Assembly: GCA_000964245.1 (NCBI GenBank)
Contig: LANB01000001.1
Location: 2,322,392-2,386,391 of the forward strand
From: Cellvibrionaceae bacterium 1162T.S.0a.05
GTDB taxonomy: Bacteria; Pseudomonadota; Gammaproteobacteria; Pseudomonadales; Cellvibrionaceae
Direction: 5' to 3'
Length of the DNA: 64,000 nt
Shown: piece after piece, positions 46,201 through 56,973 of the stretch
Layout: each line of letters opens with the position of its first letter
Position numbering within the stretch: the stretch's first letter is position 1
The notes under the pieces: model-generated
What the model was told of the DNA's origin: nothing
Seen by the model: the letters and a program-made list of their open reading frames with translations, nothing else
Databases searched by the model: none
Translations under genes and position numbers: made by a program

Positions 46201-46206
46201 ATTATA
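46201..46206 (-). promoter_or_regulatory. Perfect -10 box just before the ATL gene
   Basis: Read on the minus strand this is TATAAT, ending 7 bases before the ATG at 46193, so transcription would begin at or next to that ATG. No clear -35 box lies at 17 bp. This predicts a leaderless mRNA, or a 12-nt leader if the ATG at 46181 is used. Confidence 0.45.
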
Positions 46207-46351
46207 CTCAGACCTTTGAAATCGAACTGTAAAACAAGACCGCCTGTAAGCTGCGTGTTCGCAGCTAACTCACTTTAATACCCAACTGTATCATTGATTT
46301 TTTTTGCCAGCTAAAGCGTTTGGTCCAAGCTCAAAAGAGAAAGGCACTATT

Positions 46352-46828
46352 GTGAATTATGTATTTTTAATTTTTGTCCTCACACCCATTATCGAGATGT
46401 GGTTACTTATTGAAGTCGGTAGCGTAATCGGTGCACTGCCGACAATTGCGTTGGTTATGCTAACCGCAGTAATCGGAATCACCTTATTGCGCCAGCAAGG
46501 TTTTTCAACACTTTTTCGCGCGCGCCAGAAAATGGCGGAAGGGCAAATTCCTGCGAGAGAAATGGCCGAGGGCATTCTTCTGGCCATTGGTGGCGCACTG
46601 TTGCTCACGCCGGGTTTTGTGACCGATGCCATCGGTTTTGCCTGCTTGTTGCCTGGCAGTCGACAACTGCTGGCTGCCTCGGTGCTCAAGCGCATGCAGC
46701 CCAATATTCATGTGAACACTCACTTCCAGAATGGTTATCGCGGTGATTATCAACCTGGCGACAATACCGATAACAAGGGTGAGCACACCACGATTGAAGG
46801 CGAATTCAAACGCGAAGACCGCAAATAG
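46352..46828 (+). CDS. fxsA: FxsA family membrane protein
   Basis: The start is GTG 46352 (MNYVFLIFVLTPIIEMWLLI), preceded by GAGAAAGG, giving 158 residues; an upstream in-frame stretch from 46304 is not conserved. About three or four spans, the EMWLLIEVGSVIGALPTI signature and ILLAIGGALLLTPGFVTDAI match FxsA/YtxC-type proteins. FxsA in E. coli affects exclusion of phage T7 by the F plasmid. It commonly lies upstream of groES, as here. Confidence 0.9.
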   Translation: MNYVFLIFVLTPIIEMWLLIEVGSVIGALPTIALVMLTAVIGITLLRQQGFSTLFRARQKMAEGQIPAREMAEGILLAIGGALLLTPGFVTDAIGFACLLPGSRQLLAASVLKRMQPNIHVNTHFQNGYRGDYQPGDNTDNKGEHTTIEGEFKREDRK

Positions 46829-46871
46829 AGCATTTCACCAAAAAAAATCGCAAATATTTCCCGCCCGGGTG

Positions 46872-46898
46872 TTGAAATCTTCCAAAACATACCCAAAT
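46872..46898 (+). promoter_or_regulatory. Sigma-32-like heat-shock promoter of groES-groEL
   Basis: TTGAAA at 46872-46877 and CCCAAAT at 46892-46898 are 14 bp apart, close to the RpoH pattern CTTGAAA-N11-16-CCCCATNT. It lies 107 bp upstream of groES. No CIRCE inverted repeat was found. Confidence 0.6.
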
Positions 46899-47005
46899 TG
46901 CACCACACAAGTATTTGCCGGCCCCAAAGGCCGCTTTACGCCTGACCGGCCTCGTCGCCTGGCAGGGTTCATTCAAGTGTAAAAACGCTATTTGGAGAAA
47001 CGTAA

Positions 47006-47296
47006 ATGAAAATTCGTCCTTTACACGATCGTGTTGTGGTTCGCCGCAAGGAAGAAGAAGAAAAAACTGCTGGCGGTATCGTGCTGCCAGGCTCTGCAAA
47101 AGAAAAGCCCAATCAGGGTGAAGTCGTAGCCGTAGGCTCTGGCCGCGTGCTGGACAATGGCGAGACTCGTCCCGTAGACGTAAAGGTGGGTGACACCGTG
47201 GTATTCGGAAAGTACGCGGGTAGCGACACCATTGAGGTTGACGGTGAAGAACTGGTTATCCTCAGCGAAAGCGACATCAAGGCAGTGGTTGAGTAA
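47006..47296 (+). CDS. groES: GroES, co-chaperonin
   Basis: A 96-residue protein that caps GroEL. The N-terminal [20 protein letters not shown], the mobile loop [20 protein letters not shown] with its GroEL-binding IVL, and the C-terminal [13 protein letters not shown] are all present. GGAGAAAC precedes the ATG. groEL starts 52 bp later in the same operon. Confidence 0.99.
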   Translation: MKIRPLHDRVVVRRKEEEEKTAGGIVLPGSAKEKPNQGEVVAVGSGRVLDNGETRPVDVKVGDTVVFGKYAGSDTIEVDGEELVILSESDIKAVVE

Positions 47297-47306
47297 ACCC
47301 TGCTGA

Positions 47307-48992
<1,686 letters not shown>

Positions 48993-49013
48993 ACTAGCCC
49001 CTGTAACTCGTGA

Positions 49014-49038
49014 GAAAGCGGCTACGGCCGCTTTCTTT
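49014..49038 (+). terminator. Rho-independent terminator after groEL
   Basis: GAAAGCGGC and GCCGCTTTC form a perfect 9-bp stem with a TACG loop, followed by TTT. It begins 21 bp after the groEL stop. Confidence 0.85.
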
Positions 49039-49131
49039 CCATCTGGCACTCGAAAATTTCAACATTCCTGCAACGGCTAAGCTGTTGTGTTCCGCAATCA
49101 AACTCAATATACGCAAAAAGGAAAGCTGCAT

Positions 49132-49713
49132 ATGGCCATTGAACTTCCTCCCTTGCCCTACGCAAAAGACGCGCTCGCACCGCATATCTCAGAAGAAACT
49201 CTGGAGTTCCACTACGGTAAACATCACCAAACCTACGTCACCAAGTTGAATGGGTTGTTGCCGGGTTCCGAGTTTGAAGGTAAGAGCCTTGAAGACATCG
49301 TAAAAAGTTCGTCTGGCGGTGTATTCAATAACGCAGCGCAAATCTGGAATCATACTTTTTACTGGAACTGCTTAAGTCCGAATGGCGGTGGCGCTGCTAC
49401 CGGCGCGATTGCTGACGCAATCAACAGCGCTTTCGGATCTTTTGACAAGTTCAAGGAAGAGTTTACAAACTCTGCGATCAACAACTTTGGTTCTTCCTGG
49501 ACCTGGTTGGTCAAGAAGGCGGATGGCAGTGTTGCCATTGTGAACACCTCTAACGCCGCGACCCCTCTGACTGACAGCAGTGTGGTGCCCCTGTTGACAG
49601 TCGATCTCTGGGAACACGCCTATTACATTGACTATCGCAATGCGCGCCCCGCCTACATGGACGCATTCTGGGCCCTGGTGAATTGGGAATTTGTTAACGC
49701 AAACTTCGCGTAA
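49132..49713 (+). CDS. sodB: SodB, iron superoxide dismutase
   Basis: A 193-residue Fe-type superoxide dismutase, cytoplasmic. The ATG at 49132, preceded by AAGGA, begins [20 protein letters not shown]; an in-frame stretch to 49087 is upstream of the conserved start. The metal ligands are in [22 protein letters not shown] and [11 protein letters not shown]. The Fe type is supported by [11 protein letters not shown] and the absence of a Mn-type signature. A clean terminator follows. Confidence 0.97.
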   Translation: MAIELPPLPYAKDALAPHISEETLEFHYGKHHQTYVTKLNGLLPGSEFEGKSLEDIVKSSSGGVFNNAAQIWNHTFYWNCLSPNGGGAATGAIADAINSAFGSFDKFKEEFTNSAINNFGSSWTWLVKKADGSVAIVNTSNAATPLTDSSVVPLLTVDLWEHAYYIDYRNARPAYMDAFWALVNWEFVNANFA

Positions 49714-49727
49714 TATCACTATCAAAA

Positions 49728-49750
49728 ACGGGGCCTTCGGCCCCGTCTTT
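49728..49750 (+). terminator. Rho-independent terminator after sodB
   Basis: ACGGGGCC and GGCCCCGT form a perfect 8-bp stem with a TTC loop, followed by CTTT and further T residues. Confidence 0.92.
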
Positions 49751-49852
49751 CTTTGAATTACCCTGATTTCACTGGTATAAAGCCGGGTATAAATTATTAA
49801 GTTAACAACAAAAGTAAATAAATAGAAAAACGAATTCCAAGGCGAGACCGAC

Positions 49853-50506
49853 ATGATAGAAGCTAAAGAAATTGTGATTTTTTTATTCCGCTGGGCACAC
49901 GTCCTTTTCGGAATAACCTGGATCGGCATGTTGTACTACTTCAACTTTGTACAAACCGAGTATTTTAAAGAGGCCGACCCCGGAGCTCTGCCGGATGCCA
50001 AAGCCAAATTGGCTCCACGCGCGCTTTGGTGGTTCCGCTGGGGAGCGAAGTTTACCTTTATAACCGGCCTGATTTTATTGGGGGGCTTACAGCATGGCGG
50101 GATGGGAATTGATACCTATATAGTACTCGGTGCCCTGTTGGGGACATTGATGTACTTAAACGTCTGGTTGATTATCTGGCCCAATCAAAAAATTGTTTTA
50201 GGGCTCGCCGAAGGTGATTCCGCGGCCGCAGCACCCAAAGCCGCTCTGGCTTCACGCACCAATACCCTGTTTTCCGGACCTATGGCCTTTTTTATGTTGG
50301 CTTCACCGCATTTAAGTGGCGCGGGCAGTGCGTTGGTCAGTAACAATGGTTTGAGTTTGGGGGCGTGGATTGCCATTGCGGTGATATTTGCACTGGAAGG
50401 CAATGCCATTTTGGGTAAACCAGGACCTATTGCCAGCATTCGCGGTGTCGTTCACATGAGTTTGGCGCTAACCGCAGTATTATTTTTACTGACACTGTTT
50501 TTATAG
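49853..50506 (+). CDS. PuuD-like (urate hydroxylase N-domain) membrane protein, short form
   Basis: A 217-residue protein with about five or six spans. The N-terminal FLFRWAHVLFGITWIGMLYYF and the RALWWFRWGAKFTFITGLIL segment resemble the membrane domain of PuuD-type urate hydroxylases. The C-terminal cytochrome c domain of full-length PuuD is absent, with no CxxCH motif, so it is probably not a complete urate oxidase. CopD-like or other heme-membrane roles are possible. It starts 103 bp after the sodB terminator. Confidence 0.65.
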   Translation: MIEAKEIVIFLFRWAHVLFGITWIGMLYYFNFVQTEYFKEADPGALPDAKAKLAPRALWWFRWGAKFTFITGLILLGGLQHGGMGIDTYIVLGALLGTLMYLNVWLIIWPNQKIVLGLAEGDSAAAAPKAALASRTNTLFSGPMAFFMLASPHLSGAGSALVSNNGLSLGAWIAIAVIFALEGNAILGKPGPIASIRGVVHMSLALTAVLFLLTLFL

Positions 50507-50589
50507 TGAGTCAGTTTTCTTGAAGCAGAAAATAGTCGTTTAAGGTCGAAAGACAAATACCTGTTTAAAGACCAAAGAAAGAAGGTGCT

Positions 50590-51318
50590 ATGAACGAAAG
50601 AAGAGAACCTGTTATTTCCGGCATTCGTCCCGAGCGTGATGAAATTGCTCGTCACCAACAGCGAGCAGGCGGCGGTTCTCCGCCACCTCCCGGCGGGCGC
50701 CCACCTGCGAGTAGCCGTCCGCCGGTCGTGGTGAAATCAAAATTAGCACCGGTTGCGCTCCTGTTTGCTTTTGCGGGAATTGGCCTTGCGGCATACGCGT
50801 TCTGGCAGTTGACTCTGACGCAACAAGAACTCGAGTCGGCTGATGCCCGCCTGGCTGAATTGGAAGGGCGTATGACACTGTCGGATGATGAGTCGACGCA
50901 ATCCCTTTCAGTGTTGCAAGCCAGCATTAAAACCAACTTTTCCGAGATCGATAAGTTGTGGGCAACGCGTAATGTGAATAAAAAAGCAATCGCTGACAAT
51001 AATGATGAGATAGCGAAAATTGCAAAAGCGAATGCGGGCCTGGAAAGTAAATTGCAAACTAAAATTAATGCCGCTGTTGCCGAAGCCAAACTCGCGAATG
51101 AAGTGGTCGAAGCTCAACAGGGCGCGTTGGATGCGCTTGATAGAAAATATCAACAGCAACTGGCTCAGGTCCAGAACTTGAGTGACCAGGTGACGGAGTT
51201 GGAAGCAGTTAAAACCGAATATCAGCGCCGTATTCAAAACCTGGAACAGGCCATCGAAGCCAATGATGCCTTTCGTAGACAAGTCACCCAGGATCTTCTA
51301 CGGTTAAAAGGCCAATAA
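50590..51318 (+). CDS. Hypothetical single-span coiled-coil protein
   Basis: A 242-residue protein with no recognised family. The N-terminal part is Pro/Gly-rich and cytoplasmic (GGGSPPPPGGRPPASSRPP), one span lies at about residues 53-75 (ALLFAFAGIGLAAYAFWQL), and the rest (about 78-242) is a long coiled coil in the periplasm with heptads such as LESADARLAELEGRM and ALDRKYQQQLAQVQNLSDQV. The layout resembles scaffold or envelope-spanning tethers. It lies 83 bp after the PuuD-like gene and 120 bp before fumarase. Confidence 0.8.
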   Translation: MNERREPVISGIRPERDEIARHQQRAGGGSPPPPGGRPPASSRPPVVVKSKLAPVALLFAFAGIGLAAYAFWQLTLTQQELESADARLAELEGRMTLSDDESTQSLSVLQASIKTNFSEIDKLWATRNVNKKAIADNNDEIAKIAKANAGLESKLQTKINAAVAEAKLANEVVEAQQGALDALDRKYQQQLAQVQNLSDQVTELEAVKTEYQRRIQNLEQAIEANDAFRRQVTQDLLRLKGQ

Positions 51319-51438
51319 GATATTCCGGCGCGTGTATTGTGTCTGGTTTTGTAGCGGGTTGTGTAAATTCCAGTTACAAGATGAAACGAAGCGCGCGCCA
51401 TCTCCATTCTGAACTCAAATTAAAAGCGGTACTCTGGC

Positions 51439-52956
51439 ATGGTTAGCATCAAGCAAGATGACATCATTGCGTCAGTTGAAGACGCACTGCAATTTATTTC
51501 CTACTATCATCCTAAAGATTTTATCGACGCCGTCCACGAAGCGTGGAAGAAAGAAGAAAACCCGGCTGCGAAGGATGCGATGGCGCAAATTCTGATTAAC
51601 TCTCGCATGTGTGCTGAAGGAAAACGTCCCATTTGTCAGGATACCGGCATTGTGACGGCCTTTGTGAATGTTGGCATGAATGTCAAAGTTGAAGGCGATA
51701 TGAGCTTTGACGATATGATTAATGAGGGTGTGCGTCGCGCTTATAAAAATGTCGATAATGTTTTGCGCGCGTCCATTCTGGCAGACCCTGACGGCGCGCG
51801 AAAAAATACTGGTGATAACACACCGGCGGTCATTCATTACAAAATGGTGCCTGGCGACAAGATTGACATTCATGTTGCAGCCAAGGGTGGCGGCTCGGAA
51901 GCGAAATCCAAATTTGCCATGCTTAACCCTTCAGATTCGGTTGTTGATTGGGTTTTAAAAATGGTTCCACAAATGGGCGCGGGTTGGTGTCCGCCAGGCA
52001 TGTTGGGAATCGGCATTGGCGGCACGGCAGAAAAAGCCATGTTACTTGCCAAAGAGTCATTGTTGGACCCCATTGATATTCAGGAATTGCGTCAACGCGG
52101 AGCAAAAAATCGCGCGGAAGAATTGCGCCTTGAGTTGGTAGACAAAGTGAATGCGCTGGGCATTGGTGCGCAGGGGCTGGGTGGTTTAACGACGGTGCTC
52201 GATGTAAAAGTGAAGGACTACCCAAGTCACGCCGCCAATAAAGCGATTGCCATTATTCCCAATTGCGCCGCCACACGTCATGCCCATATTGTTTTGGATG
52301 GCTCGGGCCCCGCACTACAAACACCGCCCTCATTGGATGATTGGCCGAAAATCACCTGGGAGGTGAATGAAAATGTTCGCCGTATTAACCTGGATACCGT
52401 TACCAAAGAAGACCTTCAAGCGTGGCAACCCGGCGATACCATTTTACTTTCCGGAAAACTTCTCACTGGCCGCGACGCCGCGCACAAACGCATCGTTGAA
52501 ATGCTCAATAAGGGCGAAGCCTTGCCCGTCGATTTGAAAAACCGCTTTATTTATTATGTCGGTCCAGTGGACCCGGTGCGCGATGAAGTGGTTGGCCCGG
52601 CCGGCCCCACCACCGCTACGCGCATGGATAAATTTACTCGTCAGGTGCTCGAACAAACCGGTTTGATTGGCATGGTCGGGAAGGCAGAGCGCGATCCGCT
52701 TGCGCTTGAAGCAATTAAAGATAATCAGGCGGTATATTTAATGGCAGTGGGGGGGGCGGCTTATCTGGTGTCCAAAGCAATTGTGAAATCCAGAGTGGTC
52801 GGTTTCGCCGATTTGGGGATGGAAGCCATTTACGAGTTTGAAATAAAAGATATGCCCGTTACCGTTGCGGTGGATGCGCGCGGTGAATCGGTTCATCAGA
52901 GCGGCCCTAAAATCTGGCAGGCTAAAATAGAAGAACGGGCATTAAAAATCCGTTAG
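51439..52956 (+). CDS. Class I fumarate hydratase (4Fe-4S)
   Basis: A 505-residue oxygen-sensitive fumarase of the TCA cycle. The three cluster cysteines are in PICQDTG, GWCPPGM and PNCAATRH. Other family features are [20 protein letters not shown] and, near the C-terminus, the swivel-domain segment [19 protein letters not shown]. Both the alpha and beta regions are fused in one chain as in E. coli FumA. ATG 51439 was chosen because the family begins near it. Confidence 0.95.
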   Translation: MVSIKQDDIIASVEDALQFISYYHPKDFIDAVHEAWKKEENPAAKDAMAQILINSRMCAEGKRPICQDTGIVTAFVNVGMNVKVEGDMSFDDMINEGVRRAYKNVDNVLRASILADPDGARKNTGDNTPAVIHYKMVPGDKIDIHVAAKGGGSEAKSKFAMLNPSDSVVDWVLKMVPQMGAGWCPPGMLGIGIGGTAEKAMLLAKESLLDPIDIQELRQRGAKNRAEELRLELVDKVNALGIGAQGLGGLTTVLDVKVKDYPSHAANKAIAIIPNCAATRHAHIVLDGSGPALQTPPSLDDWPKITWEVNENVRRINLDTVTKEDLQAWQPGDTILLSGKLLTGRDAAHKRIVEMLNKGEALPVDLKNRFIYYVGPVDPVRDEVVGPAGPTTATRMDKFTRQVLEQTGLIGMVGKAERDPLALEAIKDNQAVYLMAVGGAAYLVSKAIVKSRVVGFADLGMEAIYEFEIKDMPVTVAVDARGESVHQSGPKIWQAKIEERALKIR

Positions 52957-52997
52957 CTCATGAGCGTTATCATGTCTGGACAAAAGAGGAGAAGGTG

Positions 52998-53330
52998 ATG
53001 AGTGATTTGGCTGAATCAAGTTGCGAAGCTTGCAGGGTGGATGCGCCGCGATTGAGCGCCGAAGAATTACAAAACCTTCTTCCGCAAATTCCTGAGTGGC
53101 AAGTGATTGAGAAGGACGATGTCCCACAACTTCAACGTCAGTTTACGTTCAGGAATTTCGTTGATGCGATGTCGTTTGCCAATAAAGTTGCGGAACTTGC
53201 GGAAGCGGAAGATCATCACCCTGCAATACTGGTGGAGTGGGGTAAAACGACAGTCACCTGGTGGACCCATAAGATTAAAGGTCTGCATCGCAATGATGTC
53301 ATTATGGCCGCACGCACAGACACCTTGTGA
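52998..53330 (+). CDS. phhB: PhhB, pterin-4a-carbinolamine dehydratase
   Basis: A 110-residue protein that dehydrates 4a-hydroxytetrahydropterin, regenerating the cofactor of phenylalanine hydroxylase. ATG 52998 follows GAGGAGAAGG; a GTG three bases earlier is an alternative. The signature [20 protein letters not shown] contains the catalytic His pair and Trp. A phenylalanine hydroxylase gene was not seen in this window. It converges on the minus-strand hydrolase gene with a 23-bp gap. Confidence 0.93.
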   Translation: MSDLAESSCEACRVDAPRLSAEELQNLLPQIPEWQVIEKDDVPQLQRQFTFRNFVDAMSFANKVAELAEAEDHHPAILVEWGKTTVTWWTHKIKGLHRNDVIMAARTDTL

Positions 53331-53362
53331 CTTACTTGTAACTTACTTGAAACTTAGTTGTC
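53330..53362 (+). repeat. Three 11-bp tandem repeats between phhB and the hydrolase gene
   Basis: ACTTACTTGTA, ACTTACTTGAA and ACTTAGTTGTC lie end to end from 53330, covering the gap and the last residues of the minus-strand gene. Confidence 0.7.
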
Positions 53363-55099
53363 GTCTGTAGCTCCTGTATCCAGAATAACGATGGAAGAAT
53401 AGCGTAATTTTTCCAATCCGATTTCGATTTGATCGCCTTTCGTGCTGAAATTCAAAACGGTTTCTCCCTCAGCAGACGTTGAGTCGGCGTTGTTATCAGG
53501 GCTAATTTCAAATACCTGGTTTACTGTTTCCCGAAGTTTCAGGTTGATCTTAAGGTTATTTTTTTCGTTTATCGTTTTATTGTAGTTGTGATTCACCAAG
53601 TGTAAACAATATCGGCTTTTGTCGGGGTTCGAGTGCAAGCTAATATCGATATTCTTGTGATTGACATGAATTTGCGCTTGAGCGGTCTCTGTTAACGGTT
53701 TGGTCGCGCTGCAGAGTTGGCTATAACGCTTATAAAATTTTCCCTGCTCACGAAAAAATGACAGCATATTTTTATCTTTCGCACTTGGGTCGCCGGGGAT
53801 TGACGTTTTAAGATGGTGGGCAAAACGTAGCCCTTGGGCGTATGCATCAGCGACATACAATCGCCAATAGTCTTCACGCTGTTTTTTGTTGAGGTTGTTG
53901 TAGTTGCGCATCATTTCAGTAGGCCAATCAATAAATAACACCAGCGGAACGTCGCCAGCGACCTTTTGATTGTAGTTGTATAATTTTCTGAAAATGGCTT
54001 GCAAGGATCTTGATCCGTCTAGCTTGCCATTTTTTACGGGGACATACTCGGCTTGTTTGCCTGATAAATAAGAGCCTTTACCATCAAAGTCGTCGAAGTT
54101 GTATTCATAGAGCCCGACACTATTGAAATCGACAAACGGGAAAATACCATTCGAAGTCACAAGTAGCTGTTTGTTGTATTTTTCCCTTGCATAGCTTTTC
54201 AATGTATCAACAATTTCCTTCCAGTAGCTTATTAATGCTTGCTCGCGGAAATTCATCGCTGAAGGGAAGGTTCGATTAGGTACCAGTACGCCCCATTCCC
54301 TCATTAATGGGTTGTTCTGGTTAAGCGGCTGCTCGCTCCATCCATGTTCTTCGAGATAGTGCCGATAGTTAAAATTGTTTTTTAAATCAGAAGGATCTAC
54401 ATCTTTCCTTGGGTAGTTATTTGCTTGCATGGCGAATCGTTCTTGCCAATTTTCTTTCGTAAAGCCCGGATATTTCGCGAGAAGGTAGCGGTTAAAGTCT
54501 GCAAGAAAATAGTTATCGAAACCTTCGTTGCCGTTAAATCCCCATTTCTGTCCGCCGTTGTAAGCGCCGGCATTCACTTCATCGATAAACACACCGTCAA
54601 CACCGGCATCTATCTGAAGTTGAAATAATTCTATCAAGTGTCGGCGATAGTGAGGGTTGGCCATTGAGGCGCGATGGGCTCCCGGGACAATGTAGTCGTG
54701 AGGGACGCGTTCACCCTTGGCGTCAACCGTTGCCCAATCCTGAAAATTCGCTGGTGTCGTTTCATCCTGGAAAATGACACTGGCAGTTCCCCCGGCGATT
54801 AGCGTAATGTTATTGCTTTGGTACTGTTTTAGGACGTCGTCCGGGAAATGTTCCGGGCGTGTTGCCAGCTTTCTCCATTTCTGCCATGCGCGTAAATTGA
54901 TTTCAGCATTGACACTCAGGAGCTGTGAATCAAACTCGTAAGACTCCCCCTGGGAAAAGGCAATGGTTGCATTCCGAATGGAGTGTAAGGTGTCATTATC
55001 GTTCGCGAGGGCTTGAATTCCACAGATCGTAAAAATGGCCGGTAGGACTCGCAATAGGATTTTTCTGGATAGCAGGGGAGTAGAAAACTGTGCAAACAT
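53354..55099 (-). CDS. Exported TIM-barrel hydrolase-like protein (putative glycoside hydrolase)
   Basis: A 581-residue protein with a signal peptide (about residues 1-32, VLPAIFTICGIQALA) and AAGGA before the ATG. A TIM-barrel region (about 70-430) holds AGVDGVFIDEVNAGAYNGGQ and VTSNGIFPFVDFNSVGLYEY, typical of putative glycoside hydrolases in the GHL/GH66-like range. A beta-rich region (about 460-581) follows. The exact family was not recognised and catalytic residues are not assigned. It is divergent from the carboxylesterase gene and probably part of a carbohydrate-use group. Confidence 0.6.
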   Translation of the reverse strand: MFAQFSTPLLSRKILLRVLPAIFTICGIQALANDNDTLHSIRNATIAFSQGESYEFDSQLLSVNAEINLRAWQKWRKLATRPEHFPDDVLKQYQSNNITLIAGGTASVIFQDETTPANFQDWATVDAKGERVPHDYIVPGAHRASMANPHYRRHLIELFQLQIDAGVDGVFIDEVNAGAYNGGQKWGFNGNEGFDNYFLADFNRYLLAKYPGFTKENWQERFAMQANNYPRKDVDPSDLKNNFNYRHYLEEHGWSEQPLNQNNPLMREWGVLVPNRTFPSAMNFREQALISYWKEIVDTLKSYAREKYNKQLLVTSNGIFPFVDFNSVGLYEYNFDDFDGKGSYLSGKQAEYVPVKNGKLDGSRSLQAIFRKLYNYNQKVAGDVPLVLFIDWPTEMMRNYNNLNKKQREDYWRLYVADAYAQGLRFAHHLKTSIPGDPSAKDKNMLSFFREQGKFYKRYSQLCSATKPLTETAQAQIHVNHKNIDISLHSNPDKSRYCLHLVNHNYNKTINEKNNLKINLKLRETVNQVFEISPDNNADSTSAEGETVLNFSTKGDQIEIGLEKLRYSSIVILDTGATDDN

Positions 55100-55331
55100 G
55101 ATTTGTTCCTTTTTCTGCTACTCTAGCAGGCGGAATGCAAATAAAGTGTGAAACTGTTGACGTGTATCAGTATTCAAGCGCAGGATTTTGCCTGGTTGGT
55201 GACCCTTTACCTGCTAGGGTGTCTTCTGATGCATATCTCTTAAACACATCTCTTAAAAGCATCTCTTAAAAAAGATGTGAGAAACAGACACAATAAGCCG
55301 ACCGAAAAAAGTTAATAAAAAAGGGAATCCT
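55100..55331 (+). promoter_or_regulatory. Divergent promoter region with 13-bp-spaced repeats
   Basis: The 232 bp separate the hydrolase (minus) and the esterase (plus). The decamer ATCTCTTAAA occurs at 55235, 55248 and 55261, exactly 13 bp apart, within 100 bp of the esterase ATG. They may be repeated operator sites or a simple tandem duplication. Confidence 0.5.
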
Positions 55332-56879
55332 ATGTGCGAGGCGTCTACCAGAAAATCGATCGTACCCTATATTGTCATTTTATTGCTCGCGTGGGGTTTG
55401 GGCGTGAACCTTACGCAGGCCGAGACAACTTCCTCCCTCAAAATTGAAAGTGGATTAATTGAAGGCCTCCGATTGGAGTCTGGTATCGAATCATATAAAG
55501 GTATACCTTTTGCCGCGCCACCTCTTGATTCGTTACGTTGGCAAGCGCCACAGCCGGCTAAAGCCTGGCCGGGGGTGCGTAAGGCACATTCCTTTGGCCC
55601 CAGTTGTATGCAGGCCTTGACGCGACGCTACCTTCCCTGGACTGAAGAATACATGATCAGTAATGGCGTCAGCGAGGATTGCCTGACCTTGAATGTCTGG
55701 GCGCCCGTTAGACAGCAGGGTAAGGAGTATGCGGTATTGGTGTATATACACGGCGGCGCGTACACCGGCGGTGGTAGTGAGGTAAGTCTTTACGATGGCG
55801 AGAACCTCGCAAAAAAAGGCCTGGTGGTTGTGACGGTTAACTATCGGCTTGGCGTTTTTGGTTTTCTGGCGCACAAGCAGCTAAGCAAAGAACAAGGGCA
55901 GTCCGGAAACTACGGTTTGTTGGACAATATTGCAGCGCTGCAGTGGGTGCAGAAAAATATTGCTGCTTTTGGCGGTGACCCTTCGCGAGTCACTATCGCG
56001 GGACAGTCAGCGGGGGCACGTTCGGTTCATTATTTATCTGTATCACCGCTTGCGAAAGGCTTGTTCCATCAATTGATTGCACAAAGTGGCCCCTGGCGTG
56101 GGGGCAGTGAGACAGCTTCTTTGACGCAGGCGGAAAAATTAACCGAGGATTATCTGGACGCTTGGGCGATTGAATCATTTGATGCGCTTCGCGCAATGCC
56201 TGCCGATACCTTGCAGGCGCTGAATATGGATTTTTCCCGGCGCTTTCTTCCAAATATTGATGGCTATTTTTTGCCGGAATCTGTTGAGGCGCTTTACACG
56301 CAAGGACAGGTACACAATCTTCCTGCACTTACAGGAATTACGGCTGACGAGGGCAGTTCAAATCCGAATTATGGAAAACAATCGCTGAAGGACTTTGGGA
56401 CTTCTACACGAGAGAAATTCGGCAAGCATTACCCGCGGTTTTCGCAGCTCTATCCAGCGACCAATGATCGAGAAGCGGGTGAAGCGAGCCGGCAACTTGC
56501 ACGTGATCAAGGACTCCTTGATATGCTGCGATGGCTTCGCCTTCGCAACGCACAGGGCGCTAAAAACAATTATGCCTACTTGATGGCGCGTGTGACTCCG
56601 TGGCCGGAATATCCGCAATATGCGGCTTTTCATTCATCCGAATTGCCCTACGTTTTTAATAATCTGCATCTCAGTCCAAAGAAATGGCAGGATGAAGATA
56701 AAGTGCTGGCCGAACTGATGTCTGATTACTGGGCGAATTTTGTCAAAACGGGTAACCCAAACAGTTCGGCACTACCACATTGGCCGCGGGCAAGCGAAGA
56801 GATGATGGTATTTGCTGTGCCCTCAAAAGTGCGTGCCATTTTGAGCAATGAAAAAAAGATTTTTTGGGAAGCCTTGTAA
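55332..56879 (+). CDS. Exported carboxylesterase, type B family
   Basis: A 515-residue secreted serine esterase. A signal peptide ends near residue 31 (IVILLLAWGLGVNLTQA). The fold begins GIESYKGIPFAAPPLDSLRW; the oxyanion hole is HGGAYTGGG, the nucleophile is in TIAGQSAGARSVH, the Glu is in GITADEGSSN and the His in the AFHSSELPYVF segment. All three catalytic residues appear to be present. The substrate is unknown; deacetylation or feruloyl cleavage of plant polysaccharides is plausible beside the hydrolase genes. Confidence 0.9.
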   Translation: MCEASTRKSIVPYIVILLLAWGLGVNLTQAETTSSLKIESGLIEGLRLESGIESYKGIPFAAPPLDSLRWQAPQPAKAWPGVRKAHSFGPSCMQALTRRYLPWTEEYMISNGVSEDCLTLNVWAPVRQQGKEYAVLVYIHGGAYTGGGSEVSLYDGENLAKKGLVVVTVNYRLGVFGFLAHKQLSKEQGQSGNYGLLDNIAALQWVQKNIAAFGGDPSRVTIAGQSAGARSVHYLSVSPLAKGLFHQLIAQSGPWRGGSETASLTQAEKLTEDYLDAWAIESFDALRAMPADTLQALNMDFSRRFLPNIDGYFLPESVEALYTQGQVHNLPALTGITADEGSSNPNYGKQSLKDFGTSTREKFGKHYPRFSQLYPATNDREAGEASRQLARDQGLLDMLRWLRLRNAQGAKNNYAYLMARVTPWPEYPQYAAFHSSELPYVFNNLHLSPKKWQDEDKVLAELMSDYWANFVKTGNPNSSALPHWPRASEEMMVFAVPSKVRAILSNEKKIFWEAL

Positions 56880-56973
56880 AATGTTTTAAGCGATTTTTCA
56901 GAAATGAAATAAACAAAATACATAAGAATTGACGATACAGAAGAAATTTCAGGATTTGAGGAAGGGGAGAAAA

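Noticed and set aside
46829..47005. CIRCE element upstream of groES
   Set aside because: The TTAGCACTC-N9-GAGTGCTAA repeat is not present; a sigma-32-like promoter is there instead.
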